Part shown: positions 1 through 11,896 of the stretch, piece after piece
Layout: each line of letters begins with the position of its first letter
How positions within the stretch are numbered: position 1 is the first letter of the stretch
Source: Chara braunii
Lineage: Eukaryota > Streptophyta > Charophyceae > Charales > Characeae
Direction of reading: 5' to 3'
NCBI GenBank assembly: GCA_003427395.1
Contig: BFEA01000148.1
Span: forward strand, 2,347,082-2,373,868
Length of the DNA: 26,787 bases
Translations under genes and position numbers: made by a program
The notes under the pieces: model-generated
Databases searched by the model: none
What the model saw: only the letters and a program-made list of their open reading frames with translations
Told to the model about the DNA's origin: nothing

Positions 1-79
<79 letters not shown>
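1..79. repeat. (CT)n microsatellite at window edge
   Basis: An uninterrupted CT dinucleotide tract runs from the first base and probably continues outside the window. CT tracts are common in plant 5' untranslated regions, but no gene start follows here that I can support. Confidence 0.97.
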
Positions 80-82
<3 letters not shown>

Positions 83-1330
83 CTGCCCTGGAGCTCACGG
101 TGGAAGTCCCACGGGTTGATCCTCAGATGATGGTCCCACCTGAAACGCCTGGTAAGAATGACGCCGCTTGGTTGTGCAAGGAGGACATAGGGACAACATG
201 ACCCCGCCCGCTCGCTCGAGCATGTTTCTGTTTTTCTTCTTCTCCTCAATTTTTGGCGGGTCGTCGTCGCGCACGAGGCGACGCCTCCGAGCTTTGGTTA
301 GGTTTCTTTTTTGCTTTGTGTTTTCGACAGGCATTGGCCGTCGATCTTAGGCATGGTCCATGGAAGGACCGACGATCTTAGGCATGGTCCATGAAAGGCC
401 AGTATCTCTCCCAGTCGCCGCAAGGGCAATGTGGGCCCCGGTCGGGACCACCACCTCCTTTCTCCCCCATCCACATAGCAACTGCACTGTCAGCAAGCTG
501 TCGCGTGGTATGAAGGGTATCCACGTCTTTTGCAACCCAACCCCGTATCCGGATGGGCATGGTGTGAGATGGAGCTCTCTCTTGGACGTTGCTGGCCCAC
601 GTATGCTACCTGAATCAGCCCACATACACGTGGCAGAAGAAGGTCCCTACCAAGTACTTTTTACACTTCCCTTGTTGAGACTGGAAACGCCCTGCACACC
701 CAAAAACATGGACTCGGCTTGAGCCTTCTTTTGGCTGGCGCAGGCCCCACGTTCCTCCAGTAGGCCAACCCCCAAACTGGCAGTGCAAGCTCGTCACAAA
801 AAAATGGCTGGGAAATCTACTGGTGCTTTTACCTTTCGGTGTGTGCATGCCCGCCCAAAATGCCCCTTTTTCCTTCGGTGCCTAGTCCCATGTACCCCGA
901 TTCTTCATTTCGAGCCGTTGATTTCTGGAATAGATGGTTACCCAAGCTCTCGATTTCTAACTGTAGATTCCGAACATGAACGCCCAAAGATGAAGAGTGC
1001 GGCCAAATGTTCAATAAGACTTCAGGCTTCTGGTAAACTAGAAGAACCTAATGATGGCTAGGAATGGAGAAGCCCACTCCTTGGGAGAAAAGTCGGATAC
1101 TAACATACCAACGAGTGGGGTAATTGAATGCAGTGAATGGGCAACCTCGCGCCTCATCCAACACTGTGAACCGTGCCCTTATGAACCTCATCCAAATCAA
1201 AGGGGTAGCCATTGAGGAGTTTGGACAGGGGTCAAATAACCGAGAGATAACAAAAACTTCCCTTACCAGGTTGGCAATTCGATTACATACACATTTTACA
1301 AATTGGAAATCATACTATTTAGCTTAGTAT
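80..1330. other. Unique mixed-composition sequence, no gene recognised
   Basis: This stretch of balanced base composition has open frames of at most 120 codons, on both strands, with no recognisable domain. A short direct duplication of about 27 bp (CGATCTTAGGCATGGTCCAT and flanks) lies at about 343-405. A CACGTG palindrome sits at 627-632. It could be decayed promoter or exon sequence of a gene outside the window, but nothing here establishes that. Confidence 0.5.
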
Positions 1331-1360
1331 TGTAGATCGGAAGGTTTTGAGGTGCATAGC

Positions 1361-1472
1361 GCATTGCACGATTGTCTCATGAAAGTATCTGGTTCTATGG
1401 AGCCATACATCTCCACAAGACAGTTGTGCAATGCTAGGAAGGCATACGCTTCCACGAGACAATCGTGGAATG
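1361..1472. repeat. Compound inverted/direct short repeat
   Basis: The segment CATTGCACGATTGTCTCATG (about 1362-1381) is inverted at about 1418-1433 (CACAAGACAGTTGTGCAATG) and again at 1453-1472 (CACGAGACAATCGTGGAATG). The two right-hand copies are direct repeats of each other, so the left arm could pair with either one, giving two alternative stem-loops. No transposon ends or target duplication were seen. Confidence 0.7.
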
Positions 1473-2034
1473 AATTGTCCCTTAAACACAAATTACTCCT
1501 TTTGAACCTTGAAAGCATACAACATCGTTATACAACATAGTTTCTATTTCACATAGTTAACAAAGGAAAAAATGAAAAAATCAATGCAACAAAGTATGAT
1601 ATAACGGGAAAAGCAACAGAGCATGTCTTGTTGTGTCCATATGACCTTCTCCACTAACGTTCTTTACATATCGATGTTCTCTCTCAACAAGCGCATTGCT
1701 TCAAGATGATACAATTTTATTACATTTGAAACACACTAATAATCTCCTCATAATATTTATGGTTTGTTTGTGGTATGTTATGTTCCTAATTATAAAAAGT
1801 AAGAAAGTAATGGCGAGAAAAGGTTAATCGCTTCTTAAATACTCAAACACTTGCTCAAATTTTCAGAGTACTAAATACTGCCAAAGGAAAAAGGAATATC
1901 GAAGTAATATGTTTTAAGAGAAAAAAGAGTGACAGAGGTAAAAAAAAATGGTGATGCTCTCTTTGTTTTTCCTCTCTCCCCCGCCCTTTACTCAAAGTCC
2001 TCCTCCTCCTCAGCGTACTGGGAGCTACCACGAT
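1473..2034. other. AT-rich spacer, nothing recognised
   Basis: AT-rich sequence with short A and T runs lies between the hairpin segment and the trinucleotide tract. I see no reading frame, tandem unit or element end in it. Confidence 0.5.
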
Positions 2035-2500
2035 TACCATTACTACTACTACTCTTACTATTATTACAACTACTACTGCTACAACAACTGCTACTATTGT
2101 TACTACTACTACTACTGCTACCACCACAACTATTACTACTACTACTACTACTACTACAACTCCTTTTGCCACTACCACTGCTTGTGTTAGTGATAATTTA
2201 AGTATTTTTATTATCGTTGTTACTACTATTACACTATTGTTGTCACTATTACTATCACTATGACCATTACTATTACCACTACAACTGCGGTTATTACTTT
2301 TGCTGCCACTACAAATATTATTATACATATTACTACTTGTGCGACCATTACCGTTATTAGCATTACTACCACTAATACCATTATGATGGTTAATACACCA
2401 CTATTAATATTGTTGGTTCTACTACTACTATTATTGTTTTTAGTAAAGCAACTCCTCTTGCTACCACCACTACCATAGCTTCAACCATTTTGAGAATTAT

Positions 2501-2541
<41 letters not shown>

Positions 2542-2778
2542 GTACTAGTACAATAATTACGACTACTACTACCACCAATACTACTACAACTACTACCAAC
2601 ATAAATACTACAAAAAAATATACCACACTAACTGCGACCGATAATACTGTTATTGCCATTACTAGTACTACCACTTATCCCCGACTTACTACTACTACAA
2701 CAACTACAACTACTACCACTAGTTGATTACTACCGCGAGTACTATTGTCAATATAACTTGTATTATTACTACTACAAT
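2035..2778. repeat. Degenerate (TAC)n trinucleotide tract
   Basis: About 740 bp is dominated by TAC/ACT triplets with substitutions and short interruptions. A perfect run of about 13 units lies at 2501-2540. It produces spurious open frames of poly-Thr, poly-Leu and poly-Val on the two strands. The tract stops abruptly at the left end of the family 1 element at 2779, and ACTACAAC resumes just after that element. Confidence 0.95.
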
Positions 2779-3523
2779 CGGGGTCACGAACGTTTGGGAC
2801 AGGCCGAACGCCCAAACCCGAACGACCGAATGTACGGGACCCCTTAAGGATGCGTTCGGCCATTCAGGCCAAACGCGACCGAACGCGAAACAAAAAAAAA
2901 AGAAAAATTTAAAATATATATATATATATGTTATGAAGAAAAATAAAATAAACAATATTTTTCCAAACATTACATCCAAAATCCTTACCAGATTTGAAAT
3001 AATAATAAAATACGCAAAAATAAATCAATAAAAAATAAAATATAAAATAAAAAGATAATTAAAATTAGTGAGTGAGCATTTTTTTTTTTTGCATTGCCAA
3101 ATGCCCTAAAAAGTTACATTTGTGTACTTCACATCATAAAAAAAACATTAAAAATTTTTTAAAAAATAATAAAATTGTTTAGACCTCGTAATAAATGAAA
3201 ACAAAAAGTAAAAAGTGGAAAAAAAAAAATAGTGAGTGGGCGAGTACATTTTGATACCGCCTCTTTGGCGATTTTTAATTTTTGTTTCGCTTAGCAAAAT
3301 GGCTTAAACATTTATAGGTATGTACCTCGCATCATAAAAAACTCACAAAACAAAATTCAGAAACAAAAACTTATTTTTAGGCCCCGAAATATTTTTTGGC
3401 GAGGCCCGAATACCTTCAGGTTCGGACCACGAACGGGACCCCGAACGCTTGTAAGTACAAAGGTCGGCCCGGGGACCTTTGTACATACGGGCCGACCTTT
3501 GTACATACGGGCTGGTAACCCTG
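2779..3523 (-). mobile_element. Family 1 copy 1 (hAT-like non-autonomous TIR element)
   Basis: This is a 745-bp element in reverse orientation. The left end reads CGGGGTCACGAACG and the right end CTGGTAACCCTG, so the inverted termini resemble CAGGGTNACC. The flanks are ACTACAAT (2771-2778) and ACTACAAC (3524-3531), an 8-bp target duplication with one mismatch. Termini of the CAGGG type plus 8-bp duplications are typical of the hAT superfamily; the assignment is inference because no transposase is present. Inside are a GC-rich 3' subterminal hairpin, an A-rich stretch, an AT-rich interior, and one copy of the core otherwise seen twice (about 3249-3272, reversed). The second core near 3080 seems lost to a T run. 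The right-end hairpin arm (GACCTTTGTACATACGGGCC) is duplicated in tandem at 3474-3513. The triplet context makes chance similarity of the flanks possible. Confidence 0.85.
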
Positions 3524-3955
3524 ACTACAACAACTTATGTTACTTTTTTTAGAATTTTTAATCGATGAACGTTCTTAAGCCGCTATCCCCCCTGACGCAA
3601 AAAACATCCTCTTACTGGTAGGATCGTTTCTCGAGGGGTATCGGTAGTATAAAGTGAAAAACGGGGTGAATCGCAAAAATGAAATTCGCGTTAAAAAAAT
3701 GGACATGCACCAAATCGACGCGGTGATTATTTCATGGTCAAGATGATTTTATTTATTTATTCTGCTATTTTTTCTATAAAGCTTACGACCTAATTTAGGG
3801 ACCTTCAAAAACATCCTCTTATGGCTTTCAAATGGCGGGATTAGACCGGCCGGTGACGAATGGTCGCCGCCCCTCTGTAGAACACGGCCCTAACTCACAG
3901 GGGTGAGGGTTTTCGACGGTCGGGGGGAGTGGCAGTTTGAACTACTAAATAACTT
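3524..3955. other. Mixed sequence after element, nothing recognised
   Basis: A remnant of the ACT tract (3524-3531) is followed by unique sequence with moderate GC near 3830-3940. The string AACATCCTCTTA occurs twice (about 3604 and 3810). No open frame or element end was seen. Confidence 0.4.
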
Positions 3956-4790
3956 TAACTAATAAATAGGTTGTCTACCATGACTCTATGTATTTTGCAA
4001 ATATTGTAAAAAATTTGAAGTGATGAACACTTTAAAACTAATAAAATTGTCTACCATAACTATTTCATAAACAGTCGACCATTAAACATTTTGAGCATGC
4101 TAAATATATTATCTACCATTACTTTATATATTGACGTAAATTTTAAACTTTTTGAAGTAATGAACACACTGAAATAATAAATACTGCTCATATTGCGACT
4201 CTATGAATTTGACAAAAAGTTAAAAAATTTTGATGTCATGATCACATTTTAAAACTAGTCAATTGGGTACATACTATCGATGCATCACAAACAATCGATT
4301 TTTGAATATTTTAAATATCTTAAATATTATACTTCGTCGTTATAAAAAACAATCATGAAAATTTTAAAGTAAAAAAATTCTGAAAAAACTTCAAAACATT
4401 TTTGATTGTTAAATGCTTTGAAACTCTTATACGAAGTGTCTACCATCATTATAACATACGTAGTAAACCATTGCACGTTTTGAACACTTTGAAGATTATC
4501 CCTTTTATATTTTTATATATTCAACAAAACTATAAAGTGACAAACATTTTGAAACTGTTGAATATGGTGCTTATTGTTGTTGCACAAGCTCCAGTCAAGC
4601 ATTCACTGTCTTAAACTACTATATCTGATCCCCATAATGACTTTTATCAACTTAAAAAAAAATATTAACAATTCCCCTGTTATGAACATTCTCAAACTGT
4701 TGAACATGGTATCCACCATTGATATATGTAGTATTTGCATGAAAACCCTAAAAATTTTAAAATACTAAATATTATGAAATTGTGGAACAC
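3956..4790. repeat. Decayed AT-rich repeat with recurring TCTACCAT motif
   Basis: The phrases TGTCTACCAT or TATCTACCAT, followed further on by TGAACAC or TTTTGAA and runs of AAATTTT, recur at about 3973, 4050, 4112, 4438 and 4708 with irregular spacing. This looks like an old tandem or dispersed repeat that has diverged. The unit length cannot be fixed by eye. Confidence 0.4.
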
Positions 4791-6400
4791 GTTGGACATA
4801 ATCCTTATATGTAACTTCATGAAATCTTAAAAACAATAAAGAGACTAAACTCTAAAATTACTGAATATGACATATAATTATAACACTACAACCTTTCAAG
4901 TTTTATGTTGTCACATATACACATACGAGGTTTTTTCCTACATAACATAGACACATTTAACATATGTAACCTTGTGTGTGGCCACGTAAGTTCTCTACGT
5001 GAAACCTACTGGAAAAAAAAAAACAAATTAAAAAAAGACATGTTATGTAACATAGGCAGATAAACAATATTTATTTGAACATCAAATTGAAATTCAAATT
5101 CTTATTAAAATACAATTGAAAAAATAAAACCTGAACGACTGCAACAACAATATGTCTGTGTTTGTGTGCGTATGTAATCGAAGGGAATACACACACACTA
5201 CCAACCACACACATACGGACATCTATAACACAAACATAACATACACGCACCCACAATTTTTGTGTTTTTTATTTTTTTTATTATGCAAGGGTGTTATATC
5301 AAATCGATAAATATATTAGATATAACCGTTAAAAAAATGGGTAGAGGCGTTATATGTCACAAACTGTGTATATATGAAATCAACTTTGAAACTTTTTTTC
5401 GACTAATTTTATGTATACATAATGAATGAATACTAATCAACACCTCGATTCAAAAAAAATAATAAAAAAATGTACAAGACCTCATATATGGTAGCGTATG
5501 TGCAATGATTCGTATAGTCGTAAATGTATGCAGTGCTATATGGATCGCTATGCAGATCAAGTTATTACTAAATATATTGAATATGATACCTCTCTTATAT
5601 TTCTTCCACCATTTCCGTAAAAATAACAATGAAAAAAACAAACTACTATCAATTATAGCAAACCTTAAGAACGTTGAAACCCAATTTCAGGAAAAAAAAT
5701 TAAAATAATTTTTATTACTGCAAAATTTTATTTAACAAAAATGCAGAGAGTTGTGAAGTGTGTGTATTTATATAAATAATTCCCTCTATTATTTCATGTT
5801 ATTTTTTTTCTTCAGTAAACGAAGTTAAAATGAGGGTTCGTCACTAAAGTTCAACACCTTAATATATCAAACTTATAGAAAGTCTCGTATATTCAAATGA
5901 TTACGTAAACACAAATGTTAAATGAACTCATTTATACCTAGAGTCACTGTGTTTTTTTTTTAATAATATGCGAAAGTACATAAGTAAGAGAATGAGTAAC
6001 AACCAAAAAAAAAAAAAAAATTCTCAGTGAAACAAGTTATTTTTTGTTTAAAAAAAAAAAAAAAAAAGTTAAATAATGAAAACCAAAAAAGTTTTCCGCT
6101 CGAAACTCTCATTCATATATTAATTTGTCTTGCAATAAAAACCTAACTCAAGTTCATACCAAACTCTAATATATTTTATATTTGCGGCAATATTATTTAA
6201 AAAAACTAAATAGTATTTAGCGAGGATACCAATCAGGTTCTTGAGCAAACGTAAATTTCCCTAGAGATACCCAGGTTGAACACCATGCGAGTGAGTGTAA
6301 ATTCATACCTCGTTAATTTGCTACATTTGGTTTTGAGTTGCCTCAAATGTACTAAAAAAACGAATCTAAATTAAAAAAAAAAGAAATAGGACGGAAAAAA
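4791..6400. other. AT-rich gene-free sequence
   Basis: Very AT-rich sequence with A runs (for example 6005-6020 and about 6050-6067) and a short CA-rich patch at 5190-5250. Stops are dense in all frames. No element termini or tandem units were recognised. Confidence 0.5.
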
Positions 6401-6539
6401 AAATGGCGCTGCAAGGTAGTCACACAAATTGCATAACATTAGTGTTCCTCTTTGCCATGCCGATTGCCCTCGTCACCACGCAGGCCACTCTCTGCCCCTC
6501 TTTTCCATGCAGGTTGTCAAGTGAGTTTAAAAAAAAAAT

Positions 6540-7740
6540 TCTCACTCCCCCCTTTTTCTTCCTCCTCTTCTTCTTATCTTTCTCTTACATTATGTTATTC
6601 CTCCTCTTCCTCTTTTCCTTAATTTTCTTCCTTTATTAATCTCTTATTTATTTCCTCTTTCGACTCCTTCTTTTACTCCTCATCCTCCGTTGTCTCCTTC
6701 TTCAAGTTTCTATTTTTTTATTCTCCTCCTCCTTATCCTCCTTGTGCTCACCCTCCTCATGCCCCTCCTCGTTGTGCTCCCCCTTCCTAAACGAGAAATT
6801 ATACTTAAGCACAACTCATTGGTACACATCGATGACGCTAATAACGTGTTTGAGAATATCAAGCAAGCTTGCGTGGGGGATAAAAAAAAAAAAGTAGAGT
6901 GTCGTACAATCAAAATTTGCGTAGAAGGGTATCGAGATCAGGGAAAAGAGATCGGGTACATATTCATTTTGATGTCGTACAATCGAAATTTGTGAAGAAG
7001 GGTATCGAGATCGGAAAAAAAGATCTCCTTCTTTCCTCCTCCTCCATCTCCTCCATCTCAACCTCCTCTTTTTGCTCTCCTTTCTATATGGATGAGAATC
7101 CCAACTAAGCGTAAGTCATCTGTACATATTGATATTGATGTCGACTCGACCCCAAAAAATCGTAATCAGAGTCTCTGAAGAAGGGTGTCGAAATCGGGAA
7201 AGGAATATCGCGTTAAGAAAATTGTAAGTTTTTTTTTTTGTCCTTTTAATATTCTCCTCCTCCTTCTCCTCCTTCTCCTTAAATGAGGAATTCTAATTAA
7301 GCATGAGTCGTCAGCATGCACTAAGATGACATACCCCAAAAGGCCAATGAGACCCGATGGAGGGATCCATAAGAGGATAAAATCGTCGCACAATCAGAAT
7401 CCAAGAATAATGGTGTTATGATCAAGGAAGAAATGTTGGTTTAGGAAGAGAGATGAGAACGTCGCAATCAGAAGTGAGTGAAGGTGAAAAATGTTACAGT
7501 CTTTCTACTCGACATTTTTCGACTTCTATATTATTTTTCCTCCTTCTCCACCCTCTTCTTCTCGTCCTTTTCCGAATCTTATGTTCTCTTCCTCCTCCTT
7601 CCCATTATCTTATTCTTTTCTTCTTCTTATTTGTTCTTCGTCTTCTTTTCCTCCTACTCCTCCTCCTTTGTCACTTCCTTCTTATTTTTTTATTCTTCTT
7701 CCTTCTCCTTCTGCTTGTACTGCTCCTCCTCCATGAATGA
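6540..7740. repeat. Pyrimidine tracts alternating with a repeated GTCGYACAATC block
   Basis: C+T-rich runs (about 6540-6780, 7030-7085, 7250-7283 and 7510-7735) alternate with blocks containing GTCGTACAATCRAAATTTG and GAAGGGTATCGAGATCGG. Clear blocks start at 6901 and 6974, with weaker ones near 7158, 7384 and 7454. A second shared phrase is ATGAGAAATTAT or a variant (about 6790, 7090, 7284 and 7733). I read this as a degenerate complex tandem repeat in which each unit carries a pyrimidine tract. The leucine- and serine-rich open frames here follow from composition and are not convincing genes. Confidence 0.6.
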
Positions 7741-7930
7741 GAAATTATGAGTGGGTGGTAGTCTTCATCACACGCTGATTAAAACATTTTTCTTTGCACA
7801 TAGTGCCCGTATATCCTTATGATCGGATGATGAGGTCGGGATTGACAAGCAGTTGATACACACCACCTATTGATTTTAGTGATCGGACGGTGGAGGTCGA
7901 GATCAACAGACGATTTATACTAGGCATCAC

Positions 7931-8345
7931 TTGTAATCACCATTTTCCAAGGGGGTAGGAAGAAAAGTAGTAGGAGGGAGATGAGTGGAAGGGCTAAGGG
8001 AGGAAGGAAGACTTGTAATTGCATCAACATTTTTTATGAGAGGAAAATTAAGAGGAAACGTAGGAGGGATAAAAGCGAAAGATGGGTTTATAACAACATA
8101 GTCGTTTTCTATGAAAGGGGGAGGAGGAGGAGGAGTAGGACGACAATAAGAGAAAGGAAAGTTTGTGACTGCATCGTTGTTTTCCATAAGAGAATGAGAA
8201 GACGAAGGAGTAGAAAGGCTAAAAGAGAAGAAGGGTGTGTGATTCCATTATTATTTTCTATGAGAGGAAAAAAAGGGGTAGGAGTAGCAGTGTTAGAAAA
8301 AAAAATATTGCTTTGTGATTGTGATGATGACCATGATGTTATATG
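7931..8345 (+). repeat. 74-75-bp purine-rich minisatellite
   Basis: Units start at 7931, 8013, 8087, 8162, 8236 and 8312 (the last partial), with spacings of 82, 74, 75, 74 and 76 bp. Each begins with a TTTGTGACTGCATCGTTG-like phrase, continues TTTTCTATGAGAGGA, and ends in a purine-rich stretch of AGG and GAA triplets. Because the unit is close to 25 codons, an open frame of 121 codons (7981-8346) runs through and shows a repeated Arg/Lys-rich peptide. I consider that frame a by-product of the repeat, though a real basic repeat protein cannot be excluded from sequence alone. Confidence 0.85.
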
Positions 8346-9240
8346 ATAATGACAATAAGGATGATTAATATGTGTTTGATTGGTGATTTATGTTTGATGT
8401 GTGTTATGTGGGTGTTGGAATACGTACATGCTTTGTGCACATTAAGATCATGGAGGACAATGTGTAACATATACATGCACACGATATGCGTGCTATGAGA
8501 ATGGTACGTACGTGCATGTTAATGTAAGTGCATCATAAAATCGTGGCATGACATGTATTTGTTACGTGGGTGCTATGTAAGTGTATGATGGTATAAGTAA
8601 ATACTAAGATCACCCAGATGTCGTTCTTATTGCCGCAATACCACCAACTCTAGCAATGAATGTTACAACAACAGTATCGGTTTTTGCTAATAAATGGTTC
8701 CCCCTCTCTCCCTTAGCACCCACCCGCCGACACGAACTTTGAAAAAAAAAAAAGATTTTAATAAGTATAAGCGCGCGAAGGAAAAACTGACAAAAGGGGG
8801 AAGGCAAAAATACTATAATTTTTTGATCTGTCTACAAACCCTGCTCTAGCTCCTCCGAGCAATGTCGTCTGGGTTAGCTATTAAGGCAAGTGTTGCCGAA
8901 TGGTCTTAGTAACTAAGATTTTCATAAAAACTTTAAAACATGCGAGTAAGATACATTTGTATATATATATATATATGTTTTTTATGAATAAAAAAAAAAA
9001 AATGGTGGAAAACTATATGTTCGACTTATTGAGTTGCTTAAATATTTTGTCAATTTTCAACGAGATTCAAGATTTCCTTGTTTCTATTTTTTATAGAGCG
9101 TCTTCTATCACTGTCATCGTAATTGCGCAACTCGAGTTTTTTGCCCATAAATCTTTTGTACATGGAGTTTTAAGCTTCTTTTTTCTTATTCCGTAGGTAT
9201 TATATTTGTATATTTTTTCATTATTTAACTTTTTTTATGT
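8346..9240. other. GT-rich then AT-rich spacer
   Basis: 8360-8600 is rich in TG, TACGT and GCATG words, with many short palindromes (GTACGTAC near 8508). The rest is AT-rich, with a (TA)n run at about 8960-8975 and an A run at about 8991-9001. The GCCGAATGGTC string near 8894 resembles a tRNA A box, but no B box or cloverleaf follows. Confidence 0.45.
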
Positions 9241-11760
9241 TATTGCGTTATCGAACGTTCCCTCCTTTCTCATTCAAGGCGATAGCCTCCCGACCATGTA
9301 ACACAAGAGTTAAACGAAGCAAAGCAAAAGACAACTTCGAGATGACGCTGAATAACACCGCAAACCCCCGAGACGGACGTGGTTCTGTCATCCCTTCCCC
9401 ACTCTAGCCGAGCGCGGCAACCGTACATACCTCTATCCCCTATGACAGTACAGGTTCTCGCAAGGCACGACTTATCTTCCCCAAAGGTTTGTCAATTTGT
9501 CATCACCTTTAGGAGCGTATCTTTACCGAGCTGCTGACCCACGTATGAAAGTTTTAGATGCAATCACAGAGTAAGTCAGCCGAGGGCGATTGCTCGTTCC
9601 ACTGAAGTACAAATATGCTTGGTTAAACACAAAGTGGACCCGAGCGTCGCTCGTACCTTAGGACGCTGTTTTTTTAAGTATGAAGCGATTAGGACGATTC
9701 CAACCAAGCGTGAAACCAGCAATTCAATCCTAGTCCCTTAGATATATAATTTAAAAAAAAGGATTACCATAATCAAATATAGTTATGTTGAACCGAATCG
9801 ATTGTAAGTTGATAGAACGTATTCCCAATTCAACATGGGTTGAACCGATAATTGAAAGAAATTGAGCATCGCTTGATAAAACTAATAACAAAAACTCGAA
9901 ATAAAAACCCGGCCACCTCGGTTCGAACACGATAAAAATTATATTGAACCGCCAACGGGGGGTTGACTTCGACAATAACCTCGATGCAACCGATAATGTA
10001 GTCATACTGCCCCTATTCTGACTTGATGAGACGCGATGCCAAAGTCATTCATTCCCCCTACCACCGACTCTGATTAAATATGGATACAACCATTTCCATA
10101 CGTTTTAGTCTTCTTTAATGATAGGCTGCTTTGCGGATTCTTAATCAGGTGCATCACTCGAAGTGTTGTATGCCCCACCCTCTAGGAAGTGGTTTGGGGT
10201 ACTCCTCCTCCTCGTCCGAGCACAAAGCTTGGATCTAACTTGTAGAAGTCGTGGCCGTCTCCACCGAATCGGCAAGTACCCCCCCGTAGAACGGTCCACT
10301 CCAGGTCGATAACAAGATCCACTCCTAAAGCAATGAAGCCTCGTCCCAAATGCTTTCTAGAGAGAGAACTTGTCTACCCTGAGTAAATTTTAATTGTTCT
10401 CATTTTTTTTAAGTTTAAGGTAACTTAAATGAAAGAAGTCGAAGGAGGTAGAGAACGGGAACCATTTGGACAGGTATAGAAAAATGAGGTCATTCGAATG
10501 GGTAGACCTCAGGGAAAGACTAAGTCAATTTTTTTTCTACTTACTTGCACAACACATAAAAAACACAAGCTAAAAAAAAAACAATGTAACCCTATACTGA
10601 AGTTAGACATCACCTTTCACATGAATGACTCACATACCCTTTCCTCTACTTTTTTTTTAAACGTTCAAAACAAATAAGGTCAAACAAAGTGTGGGTTCAC
10701 ACGGTTGTGAAGGGGAGTTTGAGTCATTCAACTGACCTTGAGTTAAGTTAGAAGTAACTCACTCAAGAAAACCAACTCCAGTCAAATAAAAGATCACTGC
10801 CGTTGAAGTCCAAAATATGAGGCCACAACTTCACAAGTTGTGACCTCTCTATTGAATGACGGTCCACGTCCCTCTCGAAATGTTTGGATAGGCAAATGTT
10901 GGGTCCACTGAAGGGACTTAAATGAGATAATCCTCTATGAGGGAGCTCTCAATATTAAGTCCTACGTGGTTCCAATGTTCTAGACAATCCTTGTCTAGAC
11001 CCAGTGCGGTACTAGCATCCTTGACTGTCCTAACGCAATCCCGACTGCACCACGTCCTCCAAGGATACTCCCCTACCAACCACAAGTCCACACAACCTCA
11101 AATCATCGCATCCGCTCAAAATAGCTAAGCCAATCGCTCGTGCCTCGACTTCAAGTTGATGAAAATGGGTCCAAAAATGATCCTATGTGATTCCACACTC
11201 TCGCTTGCAACACTGGATGGTCCCAAACACTGACAGTGCTTGCCTCGTGCGCCGCAAAAAAATAAAGGTGACCCTGAGTGAAAAGCGCATGTGCTGCAAG
11301 CCCAATGAATACTCAGCACCACGTGCACGCACTACCAAGTACTCTCGTGGGTCCAAACCCTGTGCCGCATGGTTCCAAAAGAAGCCATGGTGTCTGCAAA
11401 AATTGTGCTATTCGTTCTAATTGTCTAAGATATCGATGACACGCATTGAGCCATACTAGTAAGAAAAGTCATCCCACGCGCTTTCATAAGACCGACACGT
11501 CGAACCGGGTTTAAAATGTGTAGCAGCACAAAAACCGCCACCGGATCACGTTAATCCATATCACAGTCCTCGCTCATCACTTCTAAAAAAATAACGGTGT
11601 GATCACTGCTACCACACCATCAAAACTAGTACCACAATCGTCTAGCAGTACCACCACTTTCTCGCACACCTCAACAAAACGGCCCAGTATATAGCAAAAA
11701 TTTCGGGAACACCTCCGCTAAAAAATATTGTTGGCGAAAAAAAAAATTGCGTAATATAGT
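9241..11760. other. Unique sequence of moderate GC, no gene recognised
   Basis: This is the longest stretch without obvious repeats. The open frames here are under about 85 codons, occur on both strands, and have no recognisable motif. It may include a heavily decayed retroelement or pseudogene, but I could not identify any protein signature, LTR, primer-binding site or polypurine tract. One compact hairpin (10819-10847) is listed separately. Confidence 0.4.
10819..10847. repeat. Short perfect-loop hairpin
   Basis: Arms GAGGCCACAACTT and AAGTTGTGACCTC flank a 3-base loop CAC, with a single mismatch in 13 pairs. No T run follows and no gene is adjacent, so its role is unknown. Confidence 0.6.
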
Positions 11761-11857
11761 CCCCATTCAGCATGCCACCATTGCCATACTGCCAAACGGA
11801 CAACACCTCCCTAGCATGTGCTGCTTACCGTACAACTAGACCTCGACGCAACTTAAC

Positions 11858-11860
<3 letters not shown>

Positions 11861-11894
<34 letters not shown>
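11861..11894. repeat. (TC)n microsatellite
   Basis: A 34-base uninterrupted TC tract lies within a region that stays open on both strands. Confidence 0.95.

Positions 11895-11896
<2 letters not shown>

Noticed and set aside
627-632. CACGTG G-box
   Set aside because: A single hexamer with no associated gene start; expected by chance in a window of this size.
1855-2726. Open frames of up to 157 codons over the TAC tract on both strands
   Set aside because: They encode only poly-Val, poly-Thr, poly-Leu or poly-Tyr read from the trinucleotide repeat.
5190-5250. CA-rich patch as a microsatellite or telomere-like repeat
   Set aside because: Too short and irregular, and no telomeric heptamer array is present.
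8894-8906. tRNA A-box-like GCCGAATGGTC
   Set aside because: No B box, no acceptor stem and no cloverleaf in the following 90 bases.
9241-10400. Possible degraded retrotransposon
   Set aside because: The minus-strand translation of about 10150-10330 gives an open stretch, but no reverse transcriptase, integrase, protease or zinc-knuckle motif, LTR pair or primer-binding site could be seen.
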